Positions 28,073 through 38,374 of a DNA stretch of 64,000 bases are shown in pieces (the stretch's first letter is position 1; the number at the start of each line of letters is the position of its first letter). The notes under the pieces are model-generated. The model did no database searches. It saw nothing but the letters and a program-made list of their open reading frames with translations, and was not told the DNA's origin. The stretch is from NCBI GenBank assembly GCA_017625095.1, contig JAGALQ010000024.1:62001-126000 (forward strand). The letters run 5' to 3'. The stretch comes from Clostridia bacterium (GTDB lineage: Bacteria > Bacillota > Clostridia > Oscillospirales > Acutalibacteraceae). A program made the translations under genes and the position numbers.

Positions 28073-29047
28073 TTAATCAGTAACTTTAATTCGTGCAAAA
28101 CAAATACGCTTTCTGTTCCATGTATAAGAAATAAGAAGCTCGTTGCCACTGGCAATGATTGCGGGATATGAATACTCACCCGGCATACTTTCAAGGACAG
28201 CACCAAGTCCCCAGGTTTTGCCGTTATCTTCTGAACACACGACAGTAAGAGGTGTGCGTTCACCCCAGTTCTCTTTAACCGGATTAGAGATAAGGAAAAG
28301 CTTACCGTCATCAGTACGAGCGATATCAATGCCGCTGTTATTGTTGAACAGACCGGTTTTATATGCCGGGCACCAGGTTTTGCCGCCATCTGCGGAATCG
28401 CTTCTGTAAATATATCTGCTGTTTGTTCTTACAAACACATGAACGTTATCAGGAGCAGATTCCCACAAAGTAGGCTGTATCATACCTACAGTTTTGCCGT
28501 AACGTTTGGGACGCTCGATAAAGTCCGTTTTATTCCAGGTTTTGCCGTTATCGTCAGATATATCAACAAAACAGCGCCAATCTTTATTCTGCTCGGTTGA
28601 AGAAGGTGCAAGAATTCTGCCGCTGAGCAAACGGATAGCTTTATTTTTTACAGGGCCTCTGCCGCCGCTTGTATCACCGGGTACAAGCTCTTCAGGCTCA
28701 CTCCAGGTTTTACCGCAATCTTCGGAAATGCTGAAATAAGTCTGCCATTGCGGAATCTTTTTACCGACTTTGAAATAAAGTGTCAGAGATCCGTCATCAT
28801 TTTTGAATAAAACGGGATTCCAATGTGGAATCTGAAGATCAGCTGTGATTCTTACAGGCTTATTCCAACCTTTTTTACTGCGTGAAGCAAACCAGATATC
28901 CACGTCATCGTGGCTTTCGTATGTGCCGCCGAACCAGGCAACACCGATCTCACCGTTATCCATTGCAATAACGGTAGACGCATGGCTTGATTTGGTTGGT
29001 GCATTAGTTTCGTCAAAAATAAACTCGCGCTTTATATCTAATTTCAT
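28073..29047 (-). CDS. Sialidase-like protein with four Asp-box (BNR) repeats
   Basis: 324 residues. Four Asp boxes of the SxDxGxTW type lie at about residues 108-115, 164-171, 218-225 and 272-279, evenly spaced by about 55 residues as in a six-bladed beta-propeller. There is no signal peptide, unlike most secreted sialidases. This matches the group of cytoplasmic BNR-repeat glycosyl hydrolases (COG4692 type, from memory). True sialidase activity needs an Arg triad that I cannot place with certainty. It is first in the run with the hydrolase and GT87-like genes. The ribosome binding site is TGAGGT. Confidence 0.78.
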   Translation of the reverse strand: MKLDIKREFIFDETNAPTKSSHASTVIAMDNGEIGVAWFGGTYESHDDVDIWFASRSKKGWNKPVRITADLQIPHWNPVLFKNDDGSLTLYFKVGKKIPQWQTYFSISEDCGKTWSEPEELVPGDTSGGRGPVKNKAIRLLSGRILAPSSTEQNKDWRCFVDISDDNGKTWNKTDFIERPKRYGKTVGMIQPTLWESAPDNVHVFVRTNSRYIYRSDSADGGKTWCPAYKTGLFNNNSGIDIARTDDGKLFLISNPVKENWGERTPLTVVCSEDNGKTWGLGAVLESMPGEYSYPAIIASGNELLISYTWNRKRICFARIKVTD

Positions 29048-29152
29048 AACGGAACCTCACAAATAATTATTTGATTATAGAATAACAAACGTATCATAAA
29101 AAAGCAAGTATTTTTATAATTAAGTCATCATAATTATAACTGAGGTGCTTAT

Positions 29153-30688
29153 ATGCAAAACGGTAAATTATTGATTCTTAATACATCTGTTTTGACCGTC
29201 GGAACTGTAATTATGAGGTCAATATCGGTTTTCTTTAATATTTATCTGTCGAACAAAATCGGTTCTGCCGGAATAGGATTATTACAGCTTATAACAACTG
29301 TGTATAATCTAGCTGTTACTTTTGCTTCGGGCGGTGTCAAGCTCGGTGCAACGAGACTTGTCAGCGAAACAAGTGCCGGCAATAAAGAGAAAATTCGTTT
29401 TATTGTTTATGTTTGTATGAGATATGCTCTTGTTTTCGGGATGATTACTGCGGCAATACTTTTCATATTTTCAGGCATTATAAGTGATAAGTGGATTGTT
29501 GATAAAAGATCAACAATGGCATTAAAAATTCTTTCTTTGAGTTTACCTGCCGTTGCTGTTTCCTCCGTTCTGAGCGGCTATTTTACAGCAAAAAAGACAA
29601 TGGCTAAATACTCGATTGTTCAACTGATTGAACAAGCTTTCAAAATTATTGTAACTGTCGTATCGCTTACTTTTTTCAGCAGCGGTGATACAGAATTCGC
29701 TTGCTCTGCTATTGCTTTTGGTATTACTGTCTCAGAATATATTTCTGCTATTATTTCATATTCTGTTTTTCGTTCTGAAAATAGAGTGAAATATGTTTCT
29801 GACGCAAGCCTTTTAAGAAAACTGTTACATATTTCACTGCCTGAAGTTACAGGTAGCGGTTGCAGAGCGGTTTTATTAACAGTTGAACATATTCTTATTC
29901 CATCAGGTTTCAGAAAATCAGGTTTTAATACCGAAAATGCAATGAGTATATACGGTTATATACACGGTATGGCATTGCCTGTAATCCTTTATCCTTCGGC
30001 ATTTATTTCCTCACTTTCATCAATGCTTGTACCTGAATTATCTCAGATTAAGTTATCGGATAATTCAAAAAAAATCAGCGCTATATGTAGAATTTCATTA
30101 AGATTTGCAATGATATTTTCATTTGGTGCCGCAGCTTTCTTTTTTGCTTTCTCTGATACAGTATCATCCGCTGTGTATAAAGAAAACAGTGCTGCTTTTT
30201 ATATAAAACTTCTTTCTGTTCTTATTCCAATTATGTACTGTGATATGATAACTGACGGTCTTTTAAAAGGTCTTGATGAACAGTCAGCATCAATGAGATA
30301 TAATATTTTTGATTCAGCAATTTGTGTTATTCTCGTCGCCGTTCTTGTGCCTCGATATTCTGTAAGCGGATATATTTTTATTTTGTTTCTTAGCGAAATA
30401 ATTAATTTCAGTCTCAGCATTAACAGATTAATCAGAAAAATCGGAGTAAGCATAAATCCGATTAATGATATTATTAAACCGTTGGTTTGCTCAATATTTT
30501 GCGGATTAGCAGTATATGTGTTAATAATTCCGAAAATTTGCCTGATTAAAAACAATGTAATAATATTGGCATTTTCTGCTGTGATATTTATTCTTTTATA
30601 CTTACTTGGTCTATATTTTATGGGAGGTATAAATAAAGAAGAAAAAAACGCATGTGGAAGAATAATAAAAAACGGAAATTATACTTGA
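29153..30688 (+). CDS. SpoVB-like oligosaccharide flippase (MVF/MATE superfamily)
   Basis: 511 residues and about 14 hydrophobic segments. The opening NTSVLTVGTVIMRSISVFFNI and the motif IGSAGIGLLQLITTVYNLA (near residue 36) are typical of stage V sporulation protein B and related lipid II/oligosaccharide flippases. The length is that of SpoVB (about 520). It is divergent from the sialidase-like operon and 57 nt upstream of a CDF transporter on the same strand. Base composition is notably AT-rich. Whether it serves sporulation cortex or another surface polymer is not decided here. Confidence 0.78.
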   Translation: MQNGKLLILNTSVLTVGTVIMRSISVFFNIYLSNKIGSAGIGLLQLITTVYNLAVTFASGGVKLGATRLVSETSAGNKEKIRFIVYVCMRYALVFGMITAAILFIFSGIISDKWIVDKRSTMALKILSLSLPAVAVSSVLSGYFTAKKTMAKYSIVQLIEQAFKIIVTVVSLTFFSSGDTEFACSAIAFGITVSEYISAIISYSVFRSENRVKYVSDASLLRKLLHISLPEVTGSGCRAVLLTVEHILIPSGFRKSGFNTENAMSIYGYIHGMALPVILYPSAFISSLSSMLVPELSQIKLSDNSKKISAICRISLRFAMIFSFGAAAFFFAFSDTVSSAVYKENSAAFYIKLLSVLIPIMYCDMITDGLLKGLDEQSASMRYNIFDSAICVILVAVLVPRYSVSGYIFILFLSEIINFSLSINRLIRKIGVSINPINDIIKPLVCSIFCGLAVYVLIIPKICLIKNNVIILAFSAVIFILLYLLGLYFMGGINKEEKNACGRIIKNGNYT

Positions 30689-30745
30689 CTAACAGCATAA
30701 TTTTCAGATATTATTCAAAGGTAAACATTTAAATGAGGTATTCAA

Positions 30746-31912
30746 ATGACGGATTTACTTATAAGGCTTTTTATTAAAAATAAAGATGACATTAATGATG
30801 TAAAGGTACGCACAGCATACGGTACATTAAGTGGAAGTGTAGGCATTGTTGTTAATATATTATTATCACTTGCTAAGCTTATTATCGGCAGCATTACACA
30901 CAGCATTACCATCACCGGCGATGCGCTCAACAACTTATCAGATGCAGGAAGCTCAACAATTTCATTGCTTGGCTTCAGAATCGCATCAAAGCCTGCAGAT
31001 AAAGAACATCCTTACGGTCACGGCAGAATTGAATATATATGCGGTCTCGGTGTTTCCGTAATTATAATGTTTATGGGTTTTGAGCTTATAAAATCTTCCA
31101 TCGGCAAGATAATTGAACCTCAAGCTCCCGAATTCAACTATGCAGCAATTATTGTGCTCGTACTGTCGATTTTCGGTAAATTATGGCTAGCATTATTCAA
31201 CAGAAAAATCGGTAAAGCAATCAGTTCGGATACGGTTGATGCAGTTGTAAAAGACAGCCTGAGTGATATGGCTGCAACTGCAGTTTCAATAATCTCATTG
31301 GTGCTTTCACGCTACTTTGATATACCTTTTGACGGTATATTCGGTGTTGTTGTGTCCCTTTTCGTTATCTGGGCAGGTATAGGAGTTTTCCGTGCAACCA
31401 CTGCTTCTCTGCTTGGTCAGCCACCCGAAGAATCAACCGTAAAAATGCTTGAAGAAAAGATTATGTCATATGACGGTGTTTTCGGCGTGCATGACCTTAT
31501 TGTACACGATTACGGTCCCGGCAGATGCTTTGTAACGGCTCACGCAGAGGTACCTTCAACAGCCGATATAATGGAAAGTCACGACCTTATGGACGTAATT
31601 GAACAGGAAATCAGAAACGATACGGGATACATTATTACGCTTCACATGGATCCTATTGTCATGGATGACGAAAAAACTAATGCTGCCAGAGAAATGGTCA
31701 GTGAAATTGTCAAGGAAATTGATTCATCATTAAGCATCCACGATTTCAGAATGGTTTCAGGACCTCATCATACAAACCTGATTTTTGATGTTGTCCTTCC
31801 CTTCTCTTGCAAGATTGATAGCTCTGATGTCATTGATATGATTAACAAAAAACTTTCTGCGTTAGCAAATAACTATTACGCTGTTGTTACGGTTGATCGT
31901 AATTATAACTGA
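30746..31912 (+). CDS. Cation diffusion facilitator (CDF) metal exporter
   Basis: 388 residues. An N-terminal cytoplasmic lead precedes six membrane helices. DALNNLSDAGSS (near residue 59) in TM2 and DAVVKDSLSDMAAT (near 161) in TM5 give the two metal-site motifs; HPYGHGRIEYICGL (near 89) is the conserved cytoplasmic loop. A C-terminal ferredoxin-like domain (VHDLIVHDYGPGRCFVTAHAEV) follows, and an additional C-terminal extension. It probably exports Zn2+, Mn2+ or Fe2+. The ribosome binding site is TGAGGT. Confidence 0.92.
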   Translation: MTDLLIRLFIKNKDDINDVKVRTAYGTLSGSVGIVVNILLSLAKLIIGSITHSITITGDALNNLSDAGSSTISLLGFRIASKPADKEHPYGHGRIEYICGLGVSVIIMFMGFELIKSSIGKIIEPQAPEFNYAAIIVLVLSIFGKLWLALFNRKIGKAISSDTVDAVVKDSLSDMAATAVSIISLVLSRYFDIPFDGIFGVVVSLFVIWAGIGVFRATTASLLGQPPEESTVKMLEEKIMSYDGVFGVHDLIVHDYGPGRCFVTAHAEVPSTADIMESHDLMDVIEQEIRNDTGYIITLHMDPIVMDDEKTNAAREMVSEIVKEIDSSLSIHDFRMVSGPHHTNLIFDVVLPFSCKIDSSDVIDMINKKLSALANNYYAVVTVDRNYN

Positions 31913-31916
31913 TTTT

Positions 31917-31957
31917 TTCACTCTTTTGTTATTTTCAACAAAAGAGTGAACTTTTTT
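31917..31957 (+). terminator. Intrinsic terminator after the CDF gene
   Basis: A 14-bp perfect stem (31917-31930 with 31937-31950), a 6-nt loop, then C and six T residues. Confidence 0.92.
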
Positions 31958-32002
31958 AATGAATTATTCTACTTGCAAGAACCGACAAAAAAATTATTTC
32001 GG

Positions 32003-32031
32003 TTTACAAAAACAAATATATTATGTACAAT
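32003..32031 (+). promoter_or_regulatory. Sigma-A-like promoter of the PRPP synthetase gene
   Basis: TTTACA at 32003-32008, 17-nt spacer, TACAAT at 32026-32031; 52 nt of leader precede the start codon. Confidence 0.65.
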
Positions 32032-32083
32032 ATATGTTGTTAGATAAAGTGTATTACACTAAATATAAAGGAGAATTGTAACC

Positions 32084-33280
32084 GTGAAATTTACTGAGCT
32101 TGATGAAAACTTCCAGACCATTCCTAACGGCCCGCTCGGAATAATCGCACTTCCCGGCTGTGAGGAACTTGCAAAGAAAATTGATTGGTACCTCACTTCC
32201 TGGAGATCACAGAGACATGATGAGCACAAGGAAACTCTTCATTTCCGCGGCTATGACCGTTCATCTTATCTTATCGATGTTCGTTTCCCTCGCTTCGGCA
32301 CAGGTGAAGGTAAAGCAACAATCCATCAAACTGTTCGCGGCTATGATCTTTTCATACTTTGCGACTGCTTTAATTATGGTGTTACATACGAAATGTACGG
32401 TATGGATGTACCGATGAGTCCTGATGAACATTTTTCAAATCTCAAGCGTGCTATAAGCGCTGTCGGCGGTAAAGCGAAGCGTATCACAGTTATTATGCCT
32501 ATGCTCTATGAAGGCAGACAGCACAAGCGCTCCTCACGTGAGTCACTCGACTGTGCAAATATGCTTCAGGAGCTTTGCCACGATATGGGCGTTGATAATA
32601 TTATCACATTTGATGCTCACGATCCCAGAGTTCAGAATGCTATTCCTCTCAGCGGCTTTGAAAATGTTCAGCCCGTATATCAGATGATTAAGGCTATGGT
32701 ACGCACAATCGATGATCTTCATTTTGATAAAGATCATCTTATGGTTATCTCCCCCGATGAAGGCGGTATGGGCCGATGCATTTATTACTCAACTGTTCTT
32801 GAGGTTGAGCTCGGTATGTTCTATAAGCGCCGTGATTTTACAAGAATTGTAAACGGTCGTAATCCGATTATCGCTCACGAGTTTCTTGGTGCAAACGTTG
32901 AAGGCAAGGACGTAATCATTGTTGATGATATGATTTCTTCCGGTGAATCAATGATTGAGGTTGCAACAAAGCTTAAGGCTCTCAAGGCAAACAGAGTTTT
33001 TGTATGTACAAGCTTTGGTCTTTTCTGTAACGGACTTGACGCTTTTGATGAGGCGTACGAAAAGGGTCTTATCGACAAGGTGTTTACAACTAACCTTATC
33101 TATCGCACACCTGAGCTTCTTTCACGCGAATGGTATGGCGAAGTTGATCTTTCAAAGTATGTATCTTATATCATCGATACACTCAATCACGATCTTTCTG
33201 TCAGCGGTCTTCTTGATCCTGCAGACAGAATTGAGAACCTTCTTGTTTCAAACGGTTATAAAGAACCCAAGAACAAATAA
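32084..33280 (+). CDS. prs: Ribose-phosphate pyrophosphokinase, enlarged variant
   Basis: 398 residues, against about 315 for ordinary bacterial PRPP synthetase. The two phosphoribosyltransferase-like domains are recognisable: TVRGYDLFILCDC, then FDAHDPRVQNAIPLSG (near residue 175, equivalent to the LDLHAGQIQGFF region). MFYKRRDFTR (near 245) is the catalytic flexible loop, and DVIIVDDMISSGESMIEV (near 275) is the ribose-phosphate loop. Extra residues lie at the N-terminus (aromatic/Arg-rich, about 1-60) and the C-terminus. It makes PRPP for purine, pyrimidine, His and Trp synthesis. GTG is the start after AAGGAG. It is monocistronic between a promoter and a terminator. Confidence 0.85.
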   Translation: MKFTELDENFQTIPNGPLGIIALPGCEELAKKIDWYLTSWRSQRHDEHKETLHFRGYDRSSYLIDVRFPRFGTGEGKATIHQTVRGYDLFILCDCFNYGVTYEMYGMDVPMSPDEHFSNLKRAISAVGGKAKRITVIMPMLYEGRQHKRSSRESLDCANMLQELCHDMGVDNIITFDAHDPRVQNAIPLSGFENVQPVYQMIKAMVRTIDDLHFDKDHLMVISPDEGGMGRCIYYSTVLEVELGMFYKRRDFTRIVNGRNPIIAHEFLGANVEGKDVIIVDDMISSGESMIEVATKLKALKANRVFVCTSFGLFCNGLDAFDEAYEKGLIDKVFTTNLIYRTPELLSREWYGEVDLSKYVSYIIDTLNHDLSVSGLLDPADRIENLLVSNGYKEPKNK

Positions 33281-33295
33281 TTTTTCTCACATTAT

Positions 33296-33330
33296 AACGC
33301 TTCTTCAAAATAGAGGAAGCGTTATTTTTT
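33296..33330 (+). terminator. Intrinsic terminator after prs
   Basis: An 11-bp stem (33296-33306 with 33313-33323, one G-T pair), a 6-nt loop and a T-rich tail. Confidence 0.9.
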
Positions 33331-33337
33331 ATTATAC

Positions 33338-33366
33338 TTGTAATAGAAAAATTAATATGTTATTAT
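33338..33366 (+). promoter_or_regulatory. Sigma-A-like promoter of the GH38 operon
   Basis: TTGTAA at 33338-33343, 17-nt spacer, TATTAT at 33361-33366; 28 nt before the start codon. Confidence 0.68.
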
Positions 33367-33394
33367 TGAATAAATAATTATTAGGAGTGTGCGT

Positions 33395-36300
33395 ATGAAA
33401 AATAAAAAAGCAGAAATTTATACCATATCCAATGCACACCTCGACACTTCATGGATATGGACTCTTGAAGAAACGATTGATTGGTATATTCCCGATACAA
33501 TTAAATGTAACTTCAAACTGTTTGATAAATATCCCGAATATAAATTCAACTTCGAAGGCAGTTACAGATATGAACTGATAAAGGAATATTATCCTGAACA
33601 GTTCGAAAAAATAAGAAAATATGTTAAAAAAGGCAGATGGCATCCCTGCGGCTCTTGCTATGAAAACGGCGATGTAAATATTCCTTCTCCCGAAGCTATG
33701 ACAAGAAATATTCTCTACGGTAACGGATTTTTTGATAAAGAATTCGGTATTCGCTCTAACGATATTTTCTTACCTGACTGCTTTGGCTTCGGCAGAGCTT
33801 TGCCGACAATTTCTGCTCATTCAGGACTTACAGGTTTTTCTACCGGTAAACTTTTCTGGGGCAGCTCAGTTCCGATTCCTTTTGATACAGGAAAATGGAT
33901 CGGACCCGACGGAAAGTATATTTGGTCAGCTCTAATGCCTTTTTCTTATACTACAAGCTTCAGAAAGATGACTAAGGCAAAACGAGTACTTGAAAAGATT
34001 GATAATAACATAAAGAACGGTCTCCCCTCTTTTACATTTGCTTATCACGGTATCGGTGACCGTGGCGGTTCACCACACAAATCATCCGTAAAGAACGTTG
34101 CATTGGCACAAAGAAACAATAAGCATAACAAAACACTTGTGTATTCGGCATCAACCAAAGAATATTTTGATATGCTTGAAGCTATGTCTGATGAGCAAAA
34201 GCAAAAAATGCCGACATACAATAACGAGTTTCTTCTTACTGCACACGGTGCAGGCAGCTATACTTCACGTACTGTTACCAAGCGTTGGAATAAACGTTGT
34301 GAACAGCTTGCAGATGCTGCAGAGAGATTTGCAACATCGGCTTTTATAAATGGAGTTGCCGATTATCCGCAGTACGGTCTTGATAAAGCCTGGAAAAATG
34401 TTATAGCTCATCACTTCCACGATGATATAACAGGAACTTCCTTTGAAGAGTGTTATATCCGCAGCCATAACGATTATGTTCAGGCGATGAATACTTTTTC
34501 AACTGAATTTACTTCGGCCTGTAAAGCACTTTCAAATCAGATTGATACATCTTTTGTGAATGGTGTTGCGGTTATAGTCGCTAATCCCCTTCAGTCTGCT
34601 TCATGCAGAAAAGAAGCTGTAAAAGTAACAATCGAAAGTGATGCTGAATTTTTCCGCGTTTATGACAGTAACGGAAACGAAGCACCCTCTCAGGTCAAAA
34701 AGATTTCCGATAATAAAAGAGAAATTTCCTTTATTGCTGAGGTTTTATCCTGTTCACTTACAGCTTACGATATACGCGAATCGGAAAAACCGACAGATAT
34801 TAAAACGCAGCTTACTGTATCAGACAGAATTATCGAAAACAGAAACATCAAAGTTACTCTTGATTTAAACGGCGATATCTGTTCTGTGTTTGATAAACGA
34901 ATAGGAAAAGAGCTTATCCGCGAACCTATAAGATTTGCTGTTTTAAACAATACACACAGTTTTGATTGGCCTGCATGGGAAATAAAATATGATGATTTAT
35001 GCGGTGAACCGTATATGTATCCCACTTCTCCCGATATATCAATAGTTGATAACGGACCGGCACTTTGCTCAATCAGAATAAACAGAAAAGCAGGAAAATC
35101 AACGTTCAATCAGCTCATTTCTCTTGACTGTGAAAGTGAGTATATAAGCATACATAATGAAACTGATTGGCGGGAAGAATCATCACTTCTTAAAGCGCAA
35201 TTCAACTTTACTGTTCAGAACGATTTCGCTTCATATGATATAGGCATAGGCTCAACAAAGCGCGCAACAAACACAAGCAGTCTTTGTGAAGTGCCTGCGC
35301 AGAAATGGGCTGATATCACAAATGAAGACGGTGAATATGGTGTCAGTGTATTCAGCGATTCAAGGTCCGGTTGGGATAAACCCGATAAATCTACGCTTCG
35401 TCTGACACTTATCCATACACCTTTGTCAAATTACCGTTGGGAATGTTCACAGCATTTATTGGATATGGGAATAAACCGCTATTCATTTGCGATAATGGGA
35501 CATAGCGGCCAACCTGAAAATGTAACCTCTTATGCTGATTCGTTCTGCCAACCGATGCATACATTTATAACAGAAAAGCACAGCGGTAATTTAGGACGTA
35601 AGTATTCTTTTGTTAAAATCAATAATGACAAAGTAAGAATAACTGCAATAAAAAAAGCTCAGGATTCCGACGATGTTATTATCCGTTTTGCCGAATGTTC
35701 CGGTGTTGATCAGAACGATATCGAAGTGACATTTGATAAAAACATCATTAGTGCAAAACTTGTACGCGGTGACGAGGTTGAAGTTTCAGAGTATCCTCTC
35801 ACTGAAGGCAAACTGAGATTTGATATCGGTCATAATGAAATCAAGAGTTTTGCTCTCTCTTTTGAGAAATCGGATACGAATTATATTCATTCAAAGCCTT
35901 TGAAGCTTGAATTTAATTGTGTAGGCATTACATCTGACGGCGACAGAGACACTTCTACGTTGAACGGCGGTTATTCTTTACCACGTGAAATGCTTCCTAA
36001 AACCCTGCTTTACTCCGGAATAGAATATAAATTTTCAGACGAGAAACTTAACTGCATCGTATGCGACGGTCAGCAGATAACTGTGCCTGAAGGATATAAC
36101 ACTGTTCATTTGTTACTTGCTTCACTTGACGGCGATAAATACCCTGTATTCAGATGCGGAAATAAAGAGATTAAAACATTTATTCCCGATTGTTTTGAAC
36201 CACTCGGCTATTGGGATTTTATGAGGCTGAAATTAACCGGATATATAAAGGGAAAATCTCAGGCTCTGACTCTTTCGCACACACACAATAAGCAAGGCAA

Positions 36301-36703
36301 CATAACCGCAAAACAGTTTTACCTGTTTGATGCCGTTATACCTGTCAGCGAAAACAACCTTATTGAATTACCTGAAGACAGTAATCTTGTTTTGTTTGCT
36401 GCAAGTGCCGTAAATGAAGTTTATTCATTTACACCTGCAGATGAACACTTTGACAGACTTGATAAGCGTAAGTTTGACTACACGTTCTCCGATTACGCTT
36501 TAAGGCGTATGAAACCATCCACAGCAGAATCGGTGCTTGATAAGCTTATTAACAGAAGAACTGTTGTAAAGGCAAAAGCTCCAAACTCATATAATGAAGT
36601 TTCTCTGAGTGAACTGTACTATTTTATTCGCAAGATTGTTGACAGTATCAGCTATAAAAAGAAAGCACAAAAGCTTATTTTATCGCGAAAGCAGAAATAT
36701 TAA
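33395..36703 (+). CDS. GH38 family alpha-mannosidase
   Basis: 1102 residues with no signal peptide, hence cytoplasmic. The GH38 zinc site starts with AHLDTSW (residues 14-20: His15, Asp17); the nucleophile Asp128 is in FLPDCFGFG, and IAHHFHDDITGTS near 347 provides another zinc His. A central helical domain and long C-terminal beta domains follow. It would trim alpha-mannosides after import. The start is ATG at 33395 behind TTAGGAGTG; a GTG six bases upstream is inside the spacing. It is followed after 42 nt by a sugar:cation symporter, which suggests uptake and cleavage of mannose-containing oligosaccharides. Confidence 0.92.
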   Translation: MKNKKAEIYTISNAHLDTSWIWTLEETIDWYIPDTIKCNFKLFDKYPEYKFNFEGSYRYELIKEYYPEQFEKIRKYVKKGRWHPCGSCYENGDVNIPSPEAMTRNILYGNGFFDKEFGIRSNDIFLPDCFGFGRALPTISAHSGLTGFSTGKLFWGSSVPIPFDTGKWIGPDGKYIWSALMPFSYTTSFRKMTKAKRVLEKIDNNIKNGLPSFTFAYHGIGDRGGSPHKSSVKNVALAQRNNKHNKTLVYSASTKEYFDMLEAMSDEQKQKMPTYNNEFLLTAHGAGSYTSRTVTKRWNKRCEQLADAAERFATSAFINGVADYPQYGLDKAWKNVIAHHFHDDITGTSFEECYIRSHNDYVQAMNTFSTEFTSACKALSNQIDTSFVNGVAVIVANPLQSASCRKEAVKVTIESDAEFFRVYDSNGNEAPSQVKKISDNKREISFIAEVLSCSLTAYDIRESEKPTDIKTQLTVSDRIIENRNIKVTLDLNGDICSVFDKRIGKELIREPIRFAVLNNTHSFDWPAWEIKYDDLCGEPYMYPTSPDISIVDNGPALCSIRINRKAGKSTFNQLISLDCESEYISIHNETDWREESSLLKAQFNFTVQNDFASYDIGIGSTKRATNTSSLCEVPAQKWADITNEDGEYGVSVFSDSRSGWDKPDKSTLRLTLIHTPLSNYRWECSQHLLDMGINRYSFAIMGHSGQPENVTSYADSFCQPMHTFITEKHSGNLGRKYSFVKINNDKVRITAIKKAQDSDDVIIRFAECSGVDQNDIEVTFDKNIISAKLVRGDEVEVSEYPLTEGKLRFDIGHNEIKSFALSFEKSDTNYIHSKPLKLEFNCVGITSDGDRDTSTLNGGYSLPREMLPKTLLYSGIEYKFSDEKLNCIVCDGQQITVPEGYNTVHLLLASLDGDKYPVFRCGNKEIKTFIPDCFEPLGYWDFMRLKLTGYIKGKSQALTLSHTHNKQGNITAKQFYLFDAVIPVSENNLIELPEDSNLVLFAASAVNEVYSFTPADEHFDRLDKRKFDYTFSDYALRRMKPSTAESVLDKLINRRTVVKAKAPNSYNEVSLSELYYFIRKIVDSISYKKKAQKLILSRKQKY

Positions 36704-36745
36704 TTACTTTTCTTCGATCATAACTGGATAATTGAGGGTGATATT

Positions 36746-38353
36746 ATGTCAAAAAGAAATGAACCCAACTCAAACGCCAAAGAGTTTGAAAGACTCAGAC
36801 AAGCGGAACTCGAGCAGCAGAAAAAGGCCGATGCGTCAAAAGTTCAGGACAGACGCTACGTTGGCACCAAAGAAACACTGGGATTTATTGTCTGGGATGC
36901 TGCACAGAATTTTAATATCAACATATATTCCAACCGCTTTATAACAAGTATTGTCGGCATTAATCTTAAATCACAAACACTTGTAAACTCAATCAACAGC
37001 ATATGGGATATCGTGAATGATATTTTCTTCGGTGCAATTGTTGATAAAACCCGCACACGCTGGGGTAAATTCAGACCATATCTTCTCTTCCTCGCTATTC
37101 CCGGATGTATTCTTACATCACTTTACTGGCTTATGCCTCACCTTTTCGGAAGTTCGCCCGAACCCGACATAATTAAACTGGGGTTCTACCTTCTTCTGAC
37201 TATTGCGCGTGAAGGTATAACAACGTTTCAGACAATTTCAAGAACAGGTCTTATGTCCACAATAACACCACATCCTAATGACAGAACAAGGCTTATCACA
37301 ATTGCAAGTTTTGCCTCAGGATTTTTTGGGGCAAAGCTGCCTGAACAGGCTGTTACAATTATGATTGACGTGTTCAGAAACATGTTCCTGCATGACTCAC
37401 AGAAGCTATCTAAGGCTTATACTCACCTTTTTGTCGGAATGGGTGTATTCACTACAGTTGCTTCCAGCCTTTCTTCCTTCTGGTTCTTCTATAACTCAAA
37501 GGAACGAGTTATGCAGTCTATAAAATCACCCAGTGTACTTATGTCAATCAAATCTGTTATAAATAACAGACCTCTTCTTCTCATAACATTGTCCGATTTC
37601 CTCAGCGGATTTGCAATCAGAGGCAGTCAGGATGATTACTATACAGATGTTCTGCATTTCTCGTCAATGACTCTTGTTGCAGGCTTACCTGCTGCACCTA
37701 TCAGTCCGACGAGCTATGCCTGGGTACCCTGGATGAGACGGCATTTCTCAAGCCGACTTCTCTATATACTTGCAAAAGAGATAGGCAATATTCTATATGT
37801 TCCCGTCTTCCTTTTCGGATGTATCGGTATGAAGAAAGATTATTCAGGCGGTATGTATCAGAAAGCACTTCCCATGGGTTTTGCTATGGCGATATGGGAA
37901 ATCATCTGGACATTATTCTTCGGCCTTAAAATGGTTATCGGTACTGAAATGTATAATGAGGCTATGGACTACTGCGAATGGAAAAACGGCTATCGCACCG
38001 AAGCAATGGCATCCGTTACAAAAGGTATTGCTGCAAAACTATCAACCAGCGTTAGTACTGTTGTTACAACTGCACTCAAGAGCAAAATCGGTTATAAGAC
38101 AGAAGCGTTCAGAGTCGGCACAGAGCAGACGGATAAAGTTAAATTCTATCTCTTTGCAATGTTCACAATTATACCTGCAGTAACAGGTTCACTGGGTATT
38201 ATTCCGATGCTATTCTACAACCTTAATAACAAGAAAAAAGAACAGATGTATGCTGAGCTTCTTGCAAGACGTAAGATGATGTCAACTGCCGTCGAATCAG
38301 GCGATTCTGAAGCTTTAAATGCAGCATCTGAGTCTCAGATTAACTTAAAATAA
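36746..38353 (+). CDS. GPH-family sugar:cation symporter (MFS_2 superfamily)
   Basis: 535 residues and about 12 membrane helices. A hydrophilic Gln/Glu/Lys-rich N-terminal extension of about 45 residues precedes the first helix. The DKTRTRWGKFRPYLL motif (near residue 99) is the hallmark loop of glycoside-pentoside-hexuronide symporters such as MelB and of the wider MFS_2 group; MDYCEWKNGYRTEA near 410 is the matching C-terminal loop motif. It sits between the GH38 mannosidase and an acetyltransferase in one transcript. The imported glycoside is probably a mannoside, by context only. Confidence 0.88.
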   Translation: MSKRNEPNSNAKEFERLRQAELEQQKKADASKVQDRRYVGTKETLGFIVWDAAQNFNINIYSNRFITSIVGINLKSQTLVNSINSIWDIVNDIFFGAIVDKTRTRWGKFRPYLLFLAIPGCILTSLYWLMPHLFGSSPEPDIIKLGFYLLLTIAREGITTFQTISRTGLMSTITPHPNDRTRLITIASFASGFFGAKLPEQAVTIMIDVFRNMFLHDSQKLSKAYTHLFVGMGVFTTVASSLSSFWFFYNSKERVMQSIKSPSVLMSIKSVINNRPLLLITLSDFLSGFAIRGSQDDYYTDVLHFSSMTLVAGLPAAPISPTSYAWVPWMRRHFSSRLLYILAKEIGNILYVPVFLFGCIGMKKDYSGGMYQKALPMGFAMAIWEIIWTLFFGLKMVIGTEMYNEAMDYCEWKNGYRTEAMASVTKGIAAKLSTSVSTVVTTALKSKIGYKTEAFRVGTEQTDKVKFYLFAMFTIIPAVTGSLGIIPMLFYNLNNKKKEQMYAELLARRKMMSTAVESGDSEALNAASESQINLK

Positions 38354-38374
38354 TAACAATTCGGAGAATTAATT

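Noticed and set aside
28073-29047. Repeat array suggested by recurring short blocks
   Set aside because: The recurrences are the four protein-level Asp boxes of one gene, not DNA repeats.
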